Shown here one piece after another: positions 8,025-16,794 of a stretch of 64,000 nt of DNA. Origin of the DNA: Pseudomonas lactis. GTDB taxonomy: Bacteria; Pseudomonadota; Gammaproteobacteria; Pseudomonadales; Pseudomonadaceae. Numbering within the stretch: the first letter of the stretch is position 1; the number at the start of each line of letters is the position of its first letter. Both the position numbers and the translations under genes were made by a program. The stretch is taken from assembly GCF_001439845.1 (NCBI RefSeq), contig NZ_JYLO01000002.1:124001-188000 (forward strand), read 5' to 3'. A model generated the notes under the pieces. It searched no databases. It saw only the letters and a program-made list of their open reading frames with translations, and was not told the DNA's origin.

Positions 8025-8771
8025 TCAGGCGCTGAACCCACCATCAATGGTCAGGCTGGCGCCCGTGATATAGCCCGCTTCCGGTCCGGCCAGATACGCC
8101 ACAAAACTGGCGATCTCCTCCACATGCCCATACCGACCTACCGCCATCAACCCGATCAGGCTTTCGGCAAAATCGCTGTTCGCCGGGTTCATGTCGGTGT
8201 CCACCGGCCCAGGCTGCACGTTGTTGATGGTGATGCCACGTGGCCCCAGGTCCCGCGCCAATCCCTTGGTCAACCCCACCAGCGCCGCCTTGCTCATGGC
8301 GTAGGGCCCGCCACCGCCAAAGGGCATGCGTTCGGCGTTGGTGCTGCCGATATTGATCACGCGGCCACCTTCGCCCATATGCTTGGCGGCTTCCTGGGTG
8401 GCGATAAATACGCTGCGTACGTTGATCGCCAAGGTCTGGTCGAAGTCTTCCAGCTTGAATTCGTCCAGTGGGGCGATGGCCAGCACGCCAGCGTTATTCA
8501 CCAGGATATCCAGGCGTCCAAACGCCTCGACCGTGGCGTTGACCGCCGCGCGAATCGCCGTGGCATCGGCGCTGTCGGCCTGTATCGCCAGGGCTTTGCC
8601 GCCTTCGCTGATCACTTCGTTCTGCAACGCTTGGGCCTTGGCGGCCGAGCTGACGTAGGTAAAGGCAACCGCTGCGCCCTGGGCGGCGAGGCGCTTGACG
8701 ATGGCGGCGCCGATGCCGCGGGAACCGCCTTGAATCAAGGCGACTTTGCCGGTGAGGTTGTGTGTGGTCAT
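8025..8771 (-). CDS. Short-chain dehydrogenase/reductase, SDR family
   Basis: The 248-residue classical SDR has the cofactor motif GGSRGIGAAIVKRL, the structural NNAG motif (ILVNNAGVL), catalytic Ser in INIGSTNAER and the YxxxK motif in GPYAMSKAAL, with a C-terminal GASLTIDGGFSA typical of FabG-like SDRs. It would catalyse NAD(P)-dependent oxidation or reduction of an unidentified carbonyl or alcohol. The ATG at 8771 is preceded by GGAG; a longer in-frame extension upstream lacks conserved residues. It is divergent from the LysR gene at 8879, its likely regulator. Confidence 0.85.
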   Translation of the reverse strand: MTTHNLTGKVALIQGGSRGIGAAIVKRLAAQGAAVAFTYVSSAAKAQALQNEVISEGGKALAIQADSADATAIRAAVNATVEAFGRLDILVNNAGVLAIAPLDEFKLEDFDQTLAINVRSVFIATQEAAKHMGEGGRVINIGSTNAERMPFGGGGPYAMSKAALVGLTKGLARDLGPRGITINNVQPGPVDTDMNPANSDFAESLIGLMAVGRYGHVEEIASFVAYLAGPEAGYITGASLTIDGGFSA

Positions 8772-8878
8772 GTCGATCTCCGAGGTAGTTGATGGAGCGA
8801 GTATCGACCTCACCCGCGCAGCTCGGTAGCCCGTGGTTGCTATAGTCTGTGTAAACCAAAAGTTTAGAGTGGGGCCAT

Positions 8879-9802
8879 ATGGAAAGCTTTGGCAGTATCG
8901 AATGCTTTGTGCGCAGCGCCGAGGGTGGCAGCTTTGCCGAGGCTGCACGGCACCTGAGCCTCACGCCTGCTGCAGTGGGTAAAAGCGTCGCCAAGCTGGA
9001 GGCGCGCCTCGGTGTGCGGCTGTTCCAGCGCAGCACTCGGCGCCTGGCGCTGACCGAAGCCGGCAAAATGTTCCTGGCGGAAGTCAGCAGCAGCCTCACC
9101 ACCATTCAGAATGCGGTCGCCAACCTGGCCAGTGCCGAAGGGCGGCCGGTGGGCACGCTCAAGGTCAGCATGGGGCCAGTGTTCGGCAATCGGTACGTGG
9201 TGCCGTTGTTGGGCGAATTTATGCGGCGCTGTCCTGATATCAGTCCGGACTGGCACTTCGATAACCGCCAGGTCGACCTGATCGGGCAAGGCTTCGATGC
9301 CGCTATCGGCGGTGGTTTTGAGCTGCCCCAAGGCGTGGTGGCGCGCAAGTTGACGCCGGCGCACCGGGTGCTGGTGGCGTCGCCGGATTACCTGGCGCGG
9401 CGCTTGCCAGTGCTGGCGCCCGAGGACCTGTCGCACTGCCTCGGCATCTTGATTCGCTCGCCGCAGACTGGCCGGGTGCGTTCATGGCAACTGACCCACC
9501 GTGAGCGCGAGCACAGCCCACTGGTACTGAAGCCGGCCATGACCATGAGCGACTCCGAAGCCGCTTGCTGCGCCAGTGCCCAGGGCCTTGGTATCGCGCT
9601 GGTGAGCATGCCGATGGCCGTGCCGTTCTTGGACAGCGGGGCGTTGGTGCGAGTGTTACCCGATTGGTATGTGGACGACGGCAATATTTCCATCTACTAC
9701 GCCGAGCATAAATTGCTGCCGGGCAAGACGCGGGCGTTTGTGGATTTCGTTATTGAGCAGTTTGCCGAGCAGAAACTGGCTCAACGGTTCAGTGCTATCT
9801 GA
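8879..9802 (+). CDS. LysR-family transcriptional regulator
   Basis: The 307-residue protein begins with a LysR winged helix (FVRSAEGGSFAEAARHLSLTPAAVGKSVAKLEARLG) and has a full-length effector domain. The CrgA-like LysR subgroup has similar sequences such as LFQRSTRRLALTEAG. It faces the SDR gene across a 107-base gap and probably controls it. A tandem REP cluster begins shortly after the stop. Confidence 0.85.
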   Translation: MESFGSIECFVRSAEGGSFAEAARHLSLTPAAVGKSVAKLEARLGVRLFQRSTRRLALTEAGKMFLAEVSSSLTTIQNAVANLASAEGRPVGTLKVSMGPVFGNRYVVPLLGEFMRRCPDISPDWHFDNRQVDLIGQGFDAAIGGGFELPQGVVARKLTPAHRVLVASPDYLARRLPVLAPEDLSHCLGILIRSPQTGRVRSWQLTHREREHSPLVLKPAMTMSDSEAACCASAQGLGIALVSMPMAVPFLDSGALVRVLPDWYVDDGNISIYYAEHKLLPGKTRAFVDFVIEQFAEQKLAQRFSAI

Positions 9803-9830
9803 GCACGGCCTTACATCGAGTCGTGGCCAT

Positions 9831-9969
9831 CGCGGGCAAGCCCGGCTCCCACATGGGGTCGCTGTCACTGTGGGCAAGCCCGGCTCCCACATGGGGTCGC
9901 TGTCACTGTGGGCAAGCCCGGCTCCCACATGGGGTCCCGATCACTGTGGGAGCCGGGCTTGCCCGCGAT
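9831..9969. repeat. Tandem REP array, three 38-bp units plus inverted arm
   Basis: The unit beginning GGGCAAGCCCGGCTCCCACA starts at 9834, 9872 and 9910, an exact 38-base period; the third unit diverges in its last part and runs into the inverted arm GTGGGAGCCGGGCTTGCCCGCGA. This is a locally amplified REP pair located between convergent genes. Copy number is likely to vary between strains. Confidence 0.9.
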
Positions 9970-9983
9970 GCAGGCGCATCGGT

Positions 9984-10712
9984 CTACCGCCCGAACTTGC
10001 CCGGCCAACCGATGACCTTCTTCGGCCGCGGCGTGGCATACGTTCTGACCTTCGACGTGGACAACCCCAACCGCACCAACGACTCGGCCACCATCACCGC
10101 CGCCGTCACCCCGTCCACCACCGGCACCCCGGTGCGCTGGCGAATCTGCTCGTCCAGCCCGGCCATGCCGCCGCAGCCCAGGCAGATCACCTCGGCCTTG
10201 TCATCGCGAATGGCCAGTTCCGCCTGGCGCACGATGGCCTCCATGGCGCCCAACGGGTCTTCTTCCAGCTCCAGCACCGCCATGCCGCTGGCGCGCACCG
10301 AAGCGCATCGCTGGTAGAGGCCGGCGAGTTTCAGCCGGTCTTCAATCAGCGGCACAGTGCGGTCCAGGGTGGTCACCACCGAGTAGGCGTGCCCCAGGAA
10401 CATCGCGGTGCTGGCCGCCGCTTCGGTGATATCCACCACCGGCACATTGAGCAGTTCCTGCAAGCCTTCGCGGCCATGTTCGCCATAGCCGGCCTGGATC
10501 ACCGCATCAAAGGGCTGGTCGTAGGCCATTACCCGGTCCATCACGGCGATGGCCGCCAGGTAGCTTTCAAAATTGCCTTCCACCGATTCGGCGCCGAAGT
10601 ACGGGGTTAGCCCGACAATCTCGGTGCCCGGTGAAGCCACCGCCCGTGCTTGCTGGGCGATGGTCTCGGTGATGGATTCGGTGGTGTTGACGTTGACCAC
10701 GAGGATACGCAT
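9984..10712 (-). CDS. Asp/Glu/hydantoin racemase-family protein lacking one catalytic cysteine
   Basis: The 242-residue protein belongs to the Asp/Glu/hydantoin racemase superfamily: N-terminal ILVVNVNTTESITE, and a C-terminal ICLGCGGMAGLD element holding the second family cysteine (Cys180). The first cysteine, expected near residue 75, is replaced in AGYGEHG, so only one of the two acid/base thiols is present. The start is ATG 10712, with AAGGA upstream. It lies 13 bases after an NCS1 transporter gene and is probably co-transcribed with it, which points to hydantoin, allantoin or related heterocycle metabolism. Confidence 0.75.
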   Translation of the reverse strand: MRILVVNVNTTESITETIAQQARAVASPGTEIVGLTPYFGAESVEGNFESYLAAIAVMDRVMAYDQPFDAVIQAGYGEHGREGLQELLNVPVVDITEAAASTAMFLGHAYSVVTTLDRTVPLIEDRLKLAGLYQRCASVRASGMAVLELEEDPLGAMEAIVRQAELAIRDDKAEVICLGCGGMAGLDEQIRQRTGVPVVDGVTAAVMVAESLVRLGLSTSKVRTYATPRPKKVIGWPGKFGR

Positions 10713-10725
10713 GGAAAGTCCTTGT

Positions 10726-12255
10726 TTAATGACTGACGTTATCGACGGCAATGCTTTCGCCGCTGACATCGGCGTAGTGCGGTTGGCGCTTGGCGATCAG
10801 CAGGTACAGCAACCCGGCAATGCCGGCGCCAAACAACCAGGAAAACGGCGAGACGCTGGCAAACCCCGGCAGCAGCGCCAGCAGGATGGCGATCACCGCC
10901 GCCGGAATAAACGCCGCCACCGCACGCATGTTCACCCCCCGGCTGTAGTAATAAATGCCTTGGGGGTCTTCGCTATACAGTTGTGGCACGTCCACCTGGC
11001 TTTTACGGATCAGCCAGTAATCGACCATGATCACCCCGTACAGAGGCCCCAGCAGCGCGCCGAGGCCAGAGAGGAAGTACACGATCACCAACGGGCTGTT
11101 GTAGAGGTTCCACGGCAGGATCAGTACGGCAACAAAGGCACTGATCAACCCGGCGCGCCGGAAGTTCAGGTACTTGGGCGCCAGGTTGCTCAGTACAAAG
11201 GCCGGGGCGACGAAGTTGGCCATGATGTTCACCGCCACGGTGACGATCAGGAAAGCCAGGCAGCCGAGCACCAGAAAGAAGGTGTTGGGGATCGCCGCGA
11301 TGATTTCGGTCGGGCTTTCGATCACCCGGCCATTGAGTTGGAATTGCCCGCCGCACAGCAGCACGGTGATGGCGGCGAACACCAGGATATTCACCGGCAG
11401 GCCCCAGAAGTTGCCGACCTGGATGGTTTTGCGGCACGGCGAAGAGCGGGCGAAGTCGCAGAAGTTGAGGATCAAGGTGCCGTAGATCGCCAGCCATAGC
11501 GCGCCGCCGGCAAAGATATTGCGCCACATCTCGCCGCCACTCAGGGGCTCGCGGATCGACCAGGCAATTTGCCCGTTCGCCTGGAAGTACATCCAGCCGG
11601 CCAGCGCAGCCACGGTCAGCAGAATCACCGGCCCGGCGAAGCCTTCATAGCGACGTACCATTTCCATGCCATAGGCGAGAATCACCAACTGCACCAACCA
11701 GATCGCCACAAAGCACGCCCAACCCAGGGTCGACAGGCCGAGAATCGAGTCGTGGTCATAATCGGCAAACCCTGGATGAATGGCTGTCAGCAGTACGCGG
11801 AAAACCACCGAGGCCAGGTAGGTCTGGATCCCAAACCAGGCAATCGCAATTACCGCCCTGATCAATGCCGGAATCTGCGCCCCGTGGATGCCAAAACTGA
11901 TGCGGCTGATAACCGGAAACGGCACACCGGTCTTCTGCCCCATGTAGCCCGACAAGTTCATGAAGAAGTACACCAGCGCCGCGCCGATCCCCAGGGACAG
12001 CAATATTTGCCAGCCGCCCAGGCCTAATGCATATAAGCCGATGGCGAATGAGTAGTTGGCGATGTTGTGCACGTCATTGGTCCACAACGCGAAGATGCTA
12101 TAGCGCCCCCAGCGTCGTCCTTCGACCTTGGTGGGCGCCAGGTCCTTGTTGTGCAGGCGCGGGCTGAGCACCAGCGGGCCGGGGCCGGCGGCTGCAGGGT
12201 TTAATGGGGAGGAGGGCAGATCCAGTGCGAGGGTGTTCGAGAGGCTTGTACGCAT
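10726..12255 (-). CDS. NCS1-family nucleobase/hydantoin:cation symporter
   Basis: The 509-residue protein has about 12 membrane segments and NCS1 signatures: ALWTNDVHNIANYSFAIGL in helix 1, GVPFPVISRISFGIHGAQIPALIRA around helix 3, and VMVDYWLIRKSQVDVP-like sequence (here IMVDYWLIRK) near the end. The family imports purines, pyrimidines, allantoin or hydantoins with H+ or Na+. The downstream racemase-like gene favours a hydantoin- or allantoin-type substrate, which is inference. A perfect TTGTATACAA palindrome lies about 70 bases before the ATG and is a plausible operator. Confidence 0.85.
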   Translation of the reverse strand: MRTSLSNTLALDLPSSPLNPAAAGPGPLVLSPRLHNKDLAPTKVEGRRWGRYSIFALWTNDVHNIANYSFAIGLYALGLGGWQILLSLGIGAALVYFFMNLSGYMGQKTGVPFPVISRISFGIHGAQIPALIRAVIAIAWFGIQTYLASVVFRVLLTAIHPGFADYDHDSILGLSTLGWACFVAIWLVQLVILAYGMEMVRRYEGFAGPVILLTVAALAGWMYFQANGQIAWSIREPLSGGEMWRNIFAGGALWLAIYGTLILNFCDFARSSPCRKTIQVGNFWGLPVNILVFAAITVLLCGGQFQLNGRVIESPTEIIAAIPNTFFLVLGCLAFLIVTVAVNIMANFVAPAFVLSNLAPKYLNFRRAGLISAFVAVLILPWNLYNSPLVIVYFLSGLGALLGPLYGVIMVDYWLIRKSQVDVPQLYSEDPQGIYYYSRGVNMRAVAAFIPAAVIAILLALLPGFASVSPFSWLFGAGIAGLLYLLIAKRQPHYADVSGESIAVDNVSH

Positions 12256-12322
12256 TCCGGCAGGCTCCAGCGCATCTGCAGCAAAGCGGCGGATGGCAAA
12301 GTGTATGTAGGTTTTGTATTGA

Positions 12323-12332
12323 TTGTATACAA
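12323..12332. promoter_or_regulatory. Palindromic operator TTGTATACAA
   Basis: A perfect 10-bp inverted repeat about 70 bases upstream of the NCS1 transporter start. The form TTGTNNACAA is common among GntR-family (FCD type) operators. The regulator is not identified. Confidence 0.5.
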
Positions 12333-12582
12333 AGCGTACTTATGCCTAAGCCATATGCGTGCCAATTTTCGATATATGAAAATCTTGGCTAATTTCGTTT
12401 TTATATAGTTTGAGAATAAATTACTGAATTACAAGCGTTATAAATTGACCGTTTGAACAGGTATTTATTTTTTTGTTAATTGCAGGGCTATTTATAGACA
12501 GCTCCATTGGCGCCGGGAGATGTTACGTTTTGGTGCGTTGTATATTAAGTTGCACACAAAAATGGCACTTATGGTTACAAGG

Positions 12583-12592
12583 TTGTGTACAA
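12583..12592. promoter_or_regulatory. Second operator-like site TTGTGTACAA
   Basis: This differs from the site at 12323 by one base and lies 260 bases away within the same AT-rich gap. It may be a second binding site for the same unidentified regulator or a relic of a lost promoter. Confidence 0.4.
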
Positions 12593-12624
12593 GATTCACC
12601 CGACCAAAAAGGAAATTTCGCTTT

Positions 12625-12726
12625 CTGTAGGAGCGAGCTTGCTCGCGAAAAACTCACAGACGCCGCGTTCATTCAGGAAACACGCGTTATCGTTGACGTT
12701 TTTCGCGAGCAAGCTCGCTCCTACAG
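12625..12726. repeat. REP pair (REPIN) with TGTAGGAGCGAGC arms
   Basis: The left arm CTGTAGGAGCGAGCTTGCTC and right arm GAGCAAGCTCGCTCCTACAG flank about 60 bases that resemble, in reverse orientation, the interior of the element at 61739-61839. It lies immediately after the cysH stop and could end its transcript. Confidence 0.85.
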
Positions 12727-12745
12727 AGGCGGTGGCATCAGAGGC

Positions 12746-13480
12746 TCAAGCCTTGCTGATGATATTCCCCGCATGCAGCCCGCATTCCTTCTGCGTGGCT
12801 TCTTCCCACCACCAGCGGCCTTCACGTTCATGCTGGCGTGGCAATACCGGCCGGGTGCAGGGCTCGCAGCCGATGCTGATAAACCCGCGCTCATGCAGGC
12901 TGTTGTACGGCAGCTCGAGCATGCGGATATAACCCCACACCTCCTCGCTCGTCATCTGTGCCAGCGGGTTGAATTTGTAAAGGGTGCGTTCCGGCGTGGA
13001 AAACGCCGTGTCGATTTCCAGCGCCGCCACCTGGCTGCGAGTGCCGGGGCTCTGGTCGCGGCGCTGGCCGGTGGCCCAGGCGCGTACACCGGCAAGTTTG
13101 CGGCGCAGCGGTTCGATCTTGCGGATACCGCAGCATTCGCCATGGCCGTCCTTATAGAAGCTGAACAGGCCTTTCTCTTTGACGAAGGGCTCCAGCTTGC
13201 TCGGGTCCGGTGAGATCAGTTCGATGTCGATCTTGTAGAACTCACGCACCTGCTCGATAAACCGGTAGGTCTCGGGGTGCAGGCGGCCGGTGTCGAGGCT
13301 GAACACCTTGACGTTCTTGTTCAGCTTCCAGGCCATGTCCACCAGCACCACATCCTCGGCACCGCTGAAGGAAATCCACAGGTCATCGCCGAACTGGCTG
13401 AACGCCAGCTTGAGAATGTCCTGGGCAGACTTGTTGGCATAAGTCGTGGCGAGTTCAACGACGTCGAAGGCTTGGTTCAT
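12746..13480 (-). CDS. cysH: Adenylyl-sulfate (APS) reductase
   Basis: The 244-residue protein reduces activated sulfate to sulfite with thioredoxin. The PP-loop-like [15 protein letters not shown] motif, the [16 protein letters not shown] segment and the paired [11 protein letters not shown] motif show the CC...CxxC ligand set of an Fe4S4 cluster. That set marks the APS-reducing type rather than the cluster-free PAPS reductase of enteric bacteria. The C-terminal ECGLH holds the catalytic cysteine. It appears monocistronic and ends at a REP pair. It is the sulfite source for cysteine synthesis, which is relevant to the sulfur cluster at 27603-33131. Confidence 0.95.
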   Translation of the reverse strand: MNQAFDVVELATTYANKSAQDILKLAFSQFGDDLWISFSGAEDVVLVDMAWKLNKNVKVFSLDTGRLHPETYRFIEQVREFYKIDIELISPDPSKLEPFVKEKGLFSFYKDGHGECCGIRKIEPLRRKLAGVRAWATGQRRDQSPGTRSQVAALEIDTAFSTPERTLYKFNPLAQMTSEEVWGYIRMLELPYNSLHERGFISIGCEPCTRPVLPRQHEREGRWWWEEATQKECGLHAGNIISKA

Positions 13481-13631
13481 CAGGACGGTTCCTACAGGTC
13501 AGTGGCGCTGAGCGCTCTCTAGGAGGGCGATGGTATCAAAATCTGTCCCGCGTTGCGGCGGCGGGCTTGAGTCGCTAGAGTTCGGCAGTCCTTTTGCTCG
13601 CTCAACTAACAACATCTAATAGGAGTGTCGT

Positions 13632-14249
13632 GTGGAAATTGCCTGCCTTGACCTGGAAGGGGTGCTGGTTCCGGAAATCTGGATCGCCTTCGCCGAGAAA
13701 ACCGGCATTGAGTCCCTGCGGGCCACCACCCGTGACATTCCCGACTACGACGTGCTGATGCAGCAGCGCCTGCGCATCCTCGACGAGCATGGGCTCAAGC
13801 TGGCCGATATCCAGGCCGTGATCGCCACGCTCAAGCCGCTGGACGGCGCCATCGAGTTCGTCAACTGGCTGCGCGAGCGCTTCCAGGTGGTGATCCTGTC
13901 CGACACGTTTTATGAGTTCTCCCAGCCGCTGATGCGTCAGCTGGGTTTCCCAACCCTGCTCTGCCACCGCTTGATCACCGATGAAAACGACCGAGTGGTC
14001 AGCTACCAACTGCGCCAGAAAGACCCGAAACGCCAATCGGTGCTGGCATTCAAGACCCTGTACTACCGCGTGATCGCTGCCGGTGATTCCTATAACGACA
14101 CCAGCATGCTGGGTGAAGCTGACCGCGGGATTCTGTTCCATGCGCCGGACAATGTGATTCGCGAATTCCCGCAGTTTCCGGCGGTGCATACGTTTGAAGA
14201 GTTGAAGACAGAGTTTATCAAGGCGTCGAATCGGCAGTTGAGCCTGTAA
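13632..14249 (+). CDS. thrH: ThrH: phosphoserine phosphatase / homoserine phosphotransferase
   Basis: The 205-residue HAD protein starts at GTG 13632, with AGGAG upstream, and opens with MEIACLDLEGVLVPEIW, motif I DLEGVL with Glu in place of the usual Asp+2 neighbour pattern, typical of ThrH. It has VILSDTFYEFSQPLM (motif II) and AAGDSYNDTSML (motif IV). ThrH makes homoserine phosphate from phosphoserine and also hydrolyses phosphoserine. It is divergent from cysH across 150 bases, as I remember in P. aeruginosa. Confidence 0.92.
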   Translation: MEIACLDLEGVLVPEIWIAFAEKTGIESLRATTRDIPDYDVLMQQRLRILDEHGLKLADIQAVIATLKPLDGAIEFVNWLRERFQVVILSDTFYEFSQPLMRQLGFPTLLCHRLITDENDRVVSYQLRQKDPKRQSVLAFKTLYYRVIAAGDSYNDTSMLGEADRGILFHAPDNVIREFPQFPAVHTFEELKTEFIKASNRQLSL

Positions 14250-14274
14250 GTTATGCGGCGCGACTGATTGCCCC

Positions 14275-14343
14275 ATCGCAGGCAAGCCAGCTCCCACCTT
14301 TGATCGCGGCGCGGTCGAAGGTGGGAGGGGGCTTGCCCCCGAT
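14275..14343. repeat. REP pair with CCCACCTT / AAGGTGGGAG arms
   Basis: ATCGCAGGCAAGCCAGCTCCCACCTT is followed at short distance by AAGGTGGGAGGGGGCTTGCC, an imperfect inverted repeat between the convergent thrH and pabB genes. It may serve as a bidirectional terminator. Confidence 0.75.
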
Positions 14344-14359
14344 AGGGCCGGTACAGGCC

Positions 14360-15703
14360 CTACAAACTTTCCAATGTCTGTAACAACACCCGCACCTTCG
14401 TCAGCGACTCCTGATACTCCGCCTGCCACTCTGAATCCGCCACAATCCCACCGCCACCCCAGCAACACACTTGCCCGTCCTTGACCAGCAAGCTGCGAAT
14501 CGCGATGGAGCTGTCCATCTCGCCGCGCACGTCCAGGTACACCAGCGAGCCGCAATAGAGCCCGCGGCGGGTGGGTTCAAGCTCGTCGATAATCTGCATC
14601 GCACGAATCTTCGGCGCGCCGGTGATGGAGCCGCCGGGGAAGCTGCCGGCGATCAGGTCGAGGGCGTCTTTGTCGTCGGCCAATACGCCGGTGACGCTGC
14701 TCACCAAGTGGTGCACGTTGGGGTAGCTTTCCAGGCTGAACAGCTCCGGCACTTTCACTGAGCCGATGCGGCAACTGCGGCCGAGGTCGTTGCGCAGCAG
14801 GTCGACGATCATCAGGTTTTCTGCGCGGTCCTTGGGGCTGGCGAGCAACTCAGCGGCGTTGGCGGCATCCTCTTCGGGGGTTAAACCGCGAGGGCGGGTG
14901 CCCTTGATCGGGCGGGTTTCCACCTGACGCTCGCTGATGCGCACAAAGCGTTCCGGCGACAGGCTCAGCACCGCGCCGTCATCGGGCAAACTCTGGAACC
15001 CGGAAAACGGCGTCGGGCAGGCTTCGCGCAGCGCGCAGTAGGCTGCCCATGGATCGCCGATGCACGGCGCGCGAAAGCGTTGGGCAAAGTTGACCTGGTA
15101 GCAGTCGCCGGCCTGGATGTAATCCTGGATGCGAATGATGGCCTGGTGATACGCCTCGGCGCTGAGGTCCGGGATCATGGGGCCGTGAAGCTTGAAGGTC
15201 GTCGGCGCATCGTTTTGTGCCTGACTGAACACGTTGATCAAGCGTTGCCGCTCGCTGTCGGCCAGCGCAGGGTGAAAGACCAACTGGCTGGTTTGCACCT
15301 GGTGATCGCTGACCAGCGCCCAGGCATAGAGCCCGAAACGCGCATCGGGCAGATGCAAATCGTCCACGGCCAGGTGTGAAACCTGCTCCAGGTGCCGACC
15401 AAAGTCATAGCTCAGGTAACCGATCAAACCACCGGCAAACGGTAAGTCATAGCCATCAGGCAACGTCGCTTGACCCAACTGCGTGAGGTTCTTGCGCAAG
15501 CGTTGCAGGAAATCACCGCCACTTTCGTCCGGCCCTACCGTCAGGATCGCTTCGGGCCAGGCACTGAGCAGGTCATACCGGCCGCGAACAGCCATCGGGC
15601 GGCCGCTGTCGAGCAGCACCGCACCAGGGGCGTGGCGAATGACCGCAAAGAACTCGGCGGGATTGGCCCGGTAGGGCAACGGGTATACGGAACAGGTCGA
15701 CAT
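14360..15703 (-). CDS. pabB: Aminodeoxychorismate synthase component I
   Basis: The 447-residue chorismate-binding enzyme forms 4-amino-4-deoxychorismate for folate. It has the catalytic-loop motif RPIKGTRPRGLTPEED, the GSITGAPKIRAMQIIDELEP motif and the C-terminal GGGIVADSEWQAEYQES of the PabB/TrpE family. The PIKGT motif and length favour PabB over anthranilate synthase. It is on the minus strand, convergent with thrH; this thrH-pabB neighbourhood is conserved in Pseudomonas as I recall. The start is the ATG at 15703. Confidence 0.93.
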   Translation of the reverse strand: MSTCSVYPLPYRANPAEFFAVIRHAPGAVLLDSGRPMAVRGRYDLLSAWPEAILTVGPDESGGDFLQRLRKNLTQLGQATLPDGYDLPFAGGLIGYLSYDFGRHLEQVSHLAVDDLHLPDARFGLYAWALVSDHQVQTSQLVFHPALADSERQRLINVFSQAQNDAPTTFKLHGPMIPDLSAEAYHQAIIRIQDYIQAGDCYQVNFAQRFRAPCIGDPWAAYCALREACPTPFSGFQSLPDDGAVLSLSPERFVRISERQVETRPIKGTRPRGLTPEEDAANAAELLASPKDRAENLMIVDLLRNDLGRSCRIGSVKVPELFSLESYPNVHHLVSSVTGVLADDKDALDLIAGSFPGGSITGAPKIRAMQIIDELEPTRRGLYCGSLVYLDVRGEMDSSIAIRSLLVKDGQVCCWGGGGIVADSEWQAEYQESLTKVRVLLQTLESL

Positions 15704-15804
15704 GCGGGGGTGGATCAGCCAATGGCGCGGGGGAGGGGGATTGTAGTCCCCTGTAGGATTTGCTCCTAGAGGGGATGTCGGGGATAGACAGTTCGAAGAC
15801 CGGA

Positions 15805-16794
15805 TCAGCCTTCCACGGGCGGAATATGCCCGAACATCTCCTGCACGAACTTCACCCGTTCCTCTGGGGTCTCTGTCACCCCGGCCGCCTTGAGTTCTTC
15901 CAGCCGCGCCTCTACTGCATGGGTGCGCAACGTCAGGCCGCAGTCGTTGGCAATCTGGATGTTCAGCCCAGGCCGTGCGTTCAGCTCAAGGATCAGCGGG
16001 CCTTTTTCCTGGTCCAGCACCATGTCCACGCCGATATAACCCAGCCCGCACAGCTCATAGCAGCCGGCGGCGAGCTTCATGAAACCGTCCCAGTTGGGCA
16101 GTTGCACGCCATCTACGGCGTTGGTGGTGTCGGGGTGCTTGGTGATGATGTTGTTCAGCCAGGTGCCGCGCAGGGTCAGGCCGGTGGCCAGGTCTACACC
16201 CACGCCGATCGCGCCCTGGTGCAGGTTGGCCTTGCCGCCGGATTGGCGGGTGGGCAGGCGCAGCATCGCCATCACCGGGTAGCCCATCAGCACGATGATG
16301 CGGATGTCCGGCACGCCTTCATAGCTGATGCTCTTGAAGATCTGGTCGGGCACCACGCGGTACTCGATCAATGCGCGGTCGCGGTGGCCGCCGAGGGAAT
16401 ACAGGCCGGTGAGGATGCTGGAAATCTGGTGCTCGATCTCCTCATGGCTGATGATTTTGCCGGACACCGTGCGATAGCGCCCCTCGAACCGGTCGGCCAC
16501 CACCAGGATGCCGTCACCGCCGGCGCCCTGGGCGGGCTTGATCACGAAGTCGCTGCGCCCACCGATAATCTCGTCGAGCTTGTCGATTTCCTTTTCGGTG
16601 GAGATCACCCCGTACATTTCCGGCACGTGGATGCCGGCCGCCAGCGCCCGTTCCTTGGTGATGATCTTGTCATCCACGATGGGGTACAGGCTGCGCTTGT
16701 TGTACTTGAGCACGTAGTCGGCATTACGCCGGTTGATGCCCATGATCCCCCGCGCTTCCAGGGCCTTCCAGGTCTTCCAGAAGCCGAACATCAA
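15805..16794 (-). CDS. Alpha-L-glutamate ligase-like ATP-grasp protein
   Basis: The 329-residue protein is a RimK-related ATP-grasp enzyme: INRRNADYVLKYNKR near the N-terminus, KPAQGAGGDGILVV for nucleotide binding and LILELNARPGLNIQIAN as the metal-binding Asn/Glu motif. It would ligate an amino acid or peptide to a carboxylate with ATP; the substrate is unknown. Its ATG overlaps the stop of the membrane transglutaminase-like gene by 4 bases, so the two are translationally coupled. The retropepsin-like gene lies upstream in the same operon. Confidence 0.85.
   Translation of the reverse strand: MMFGFWKTWKALEARGIMGINRRNADYVLKYNKRSLYPIVDDKIITKERALAAGIHVPEMYGVISTEKEIDKLDEIIGGRSDFVIKPAQGAGGDGILVVADRFEGRYRTVSGKIISHEEIEHQISSILTGLYSLGGHRDRALIEYRVVPDQIFKSISYEGVPDIRIIVLMGYPVMAMLRLPTRQSGGKANLHQGAIGVGVDLATGLTLRGTWLNNIITKHPDTTNAVDGVQLPNWDGFMKLAAGCYELCGLGYIGVDMVLDQEKGPLILELNARPGLNIQIANDCGLTLRTHAVEARLEELKAAGVTETPEERVKFVQEMFGHIPPVEG

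Larger units (their letters stand above)
12256..12745. other. 490-bp AT-rich intergenic region
   Basis: No gene is visible between the NCS1 start and the cysH stop. The region is markedly AT-rich compared with its surroundings from about 12300 to 12620. It holds two similar 10-bp palindromes (12323-12332 and 12583-12592) and a REP pair (12625-12726). The palindromes look like binding sites of one regulator, but no regulator gene is adjacent, and a former divergent gene may have been lost. Confidence 0.6.

Noticed and set aside
9834..9968. Possible CRISPR array because of regular repeats
   Set aside because: The units are directly adjacent without unique spacers, contain REP cores and there are no cas genes.
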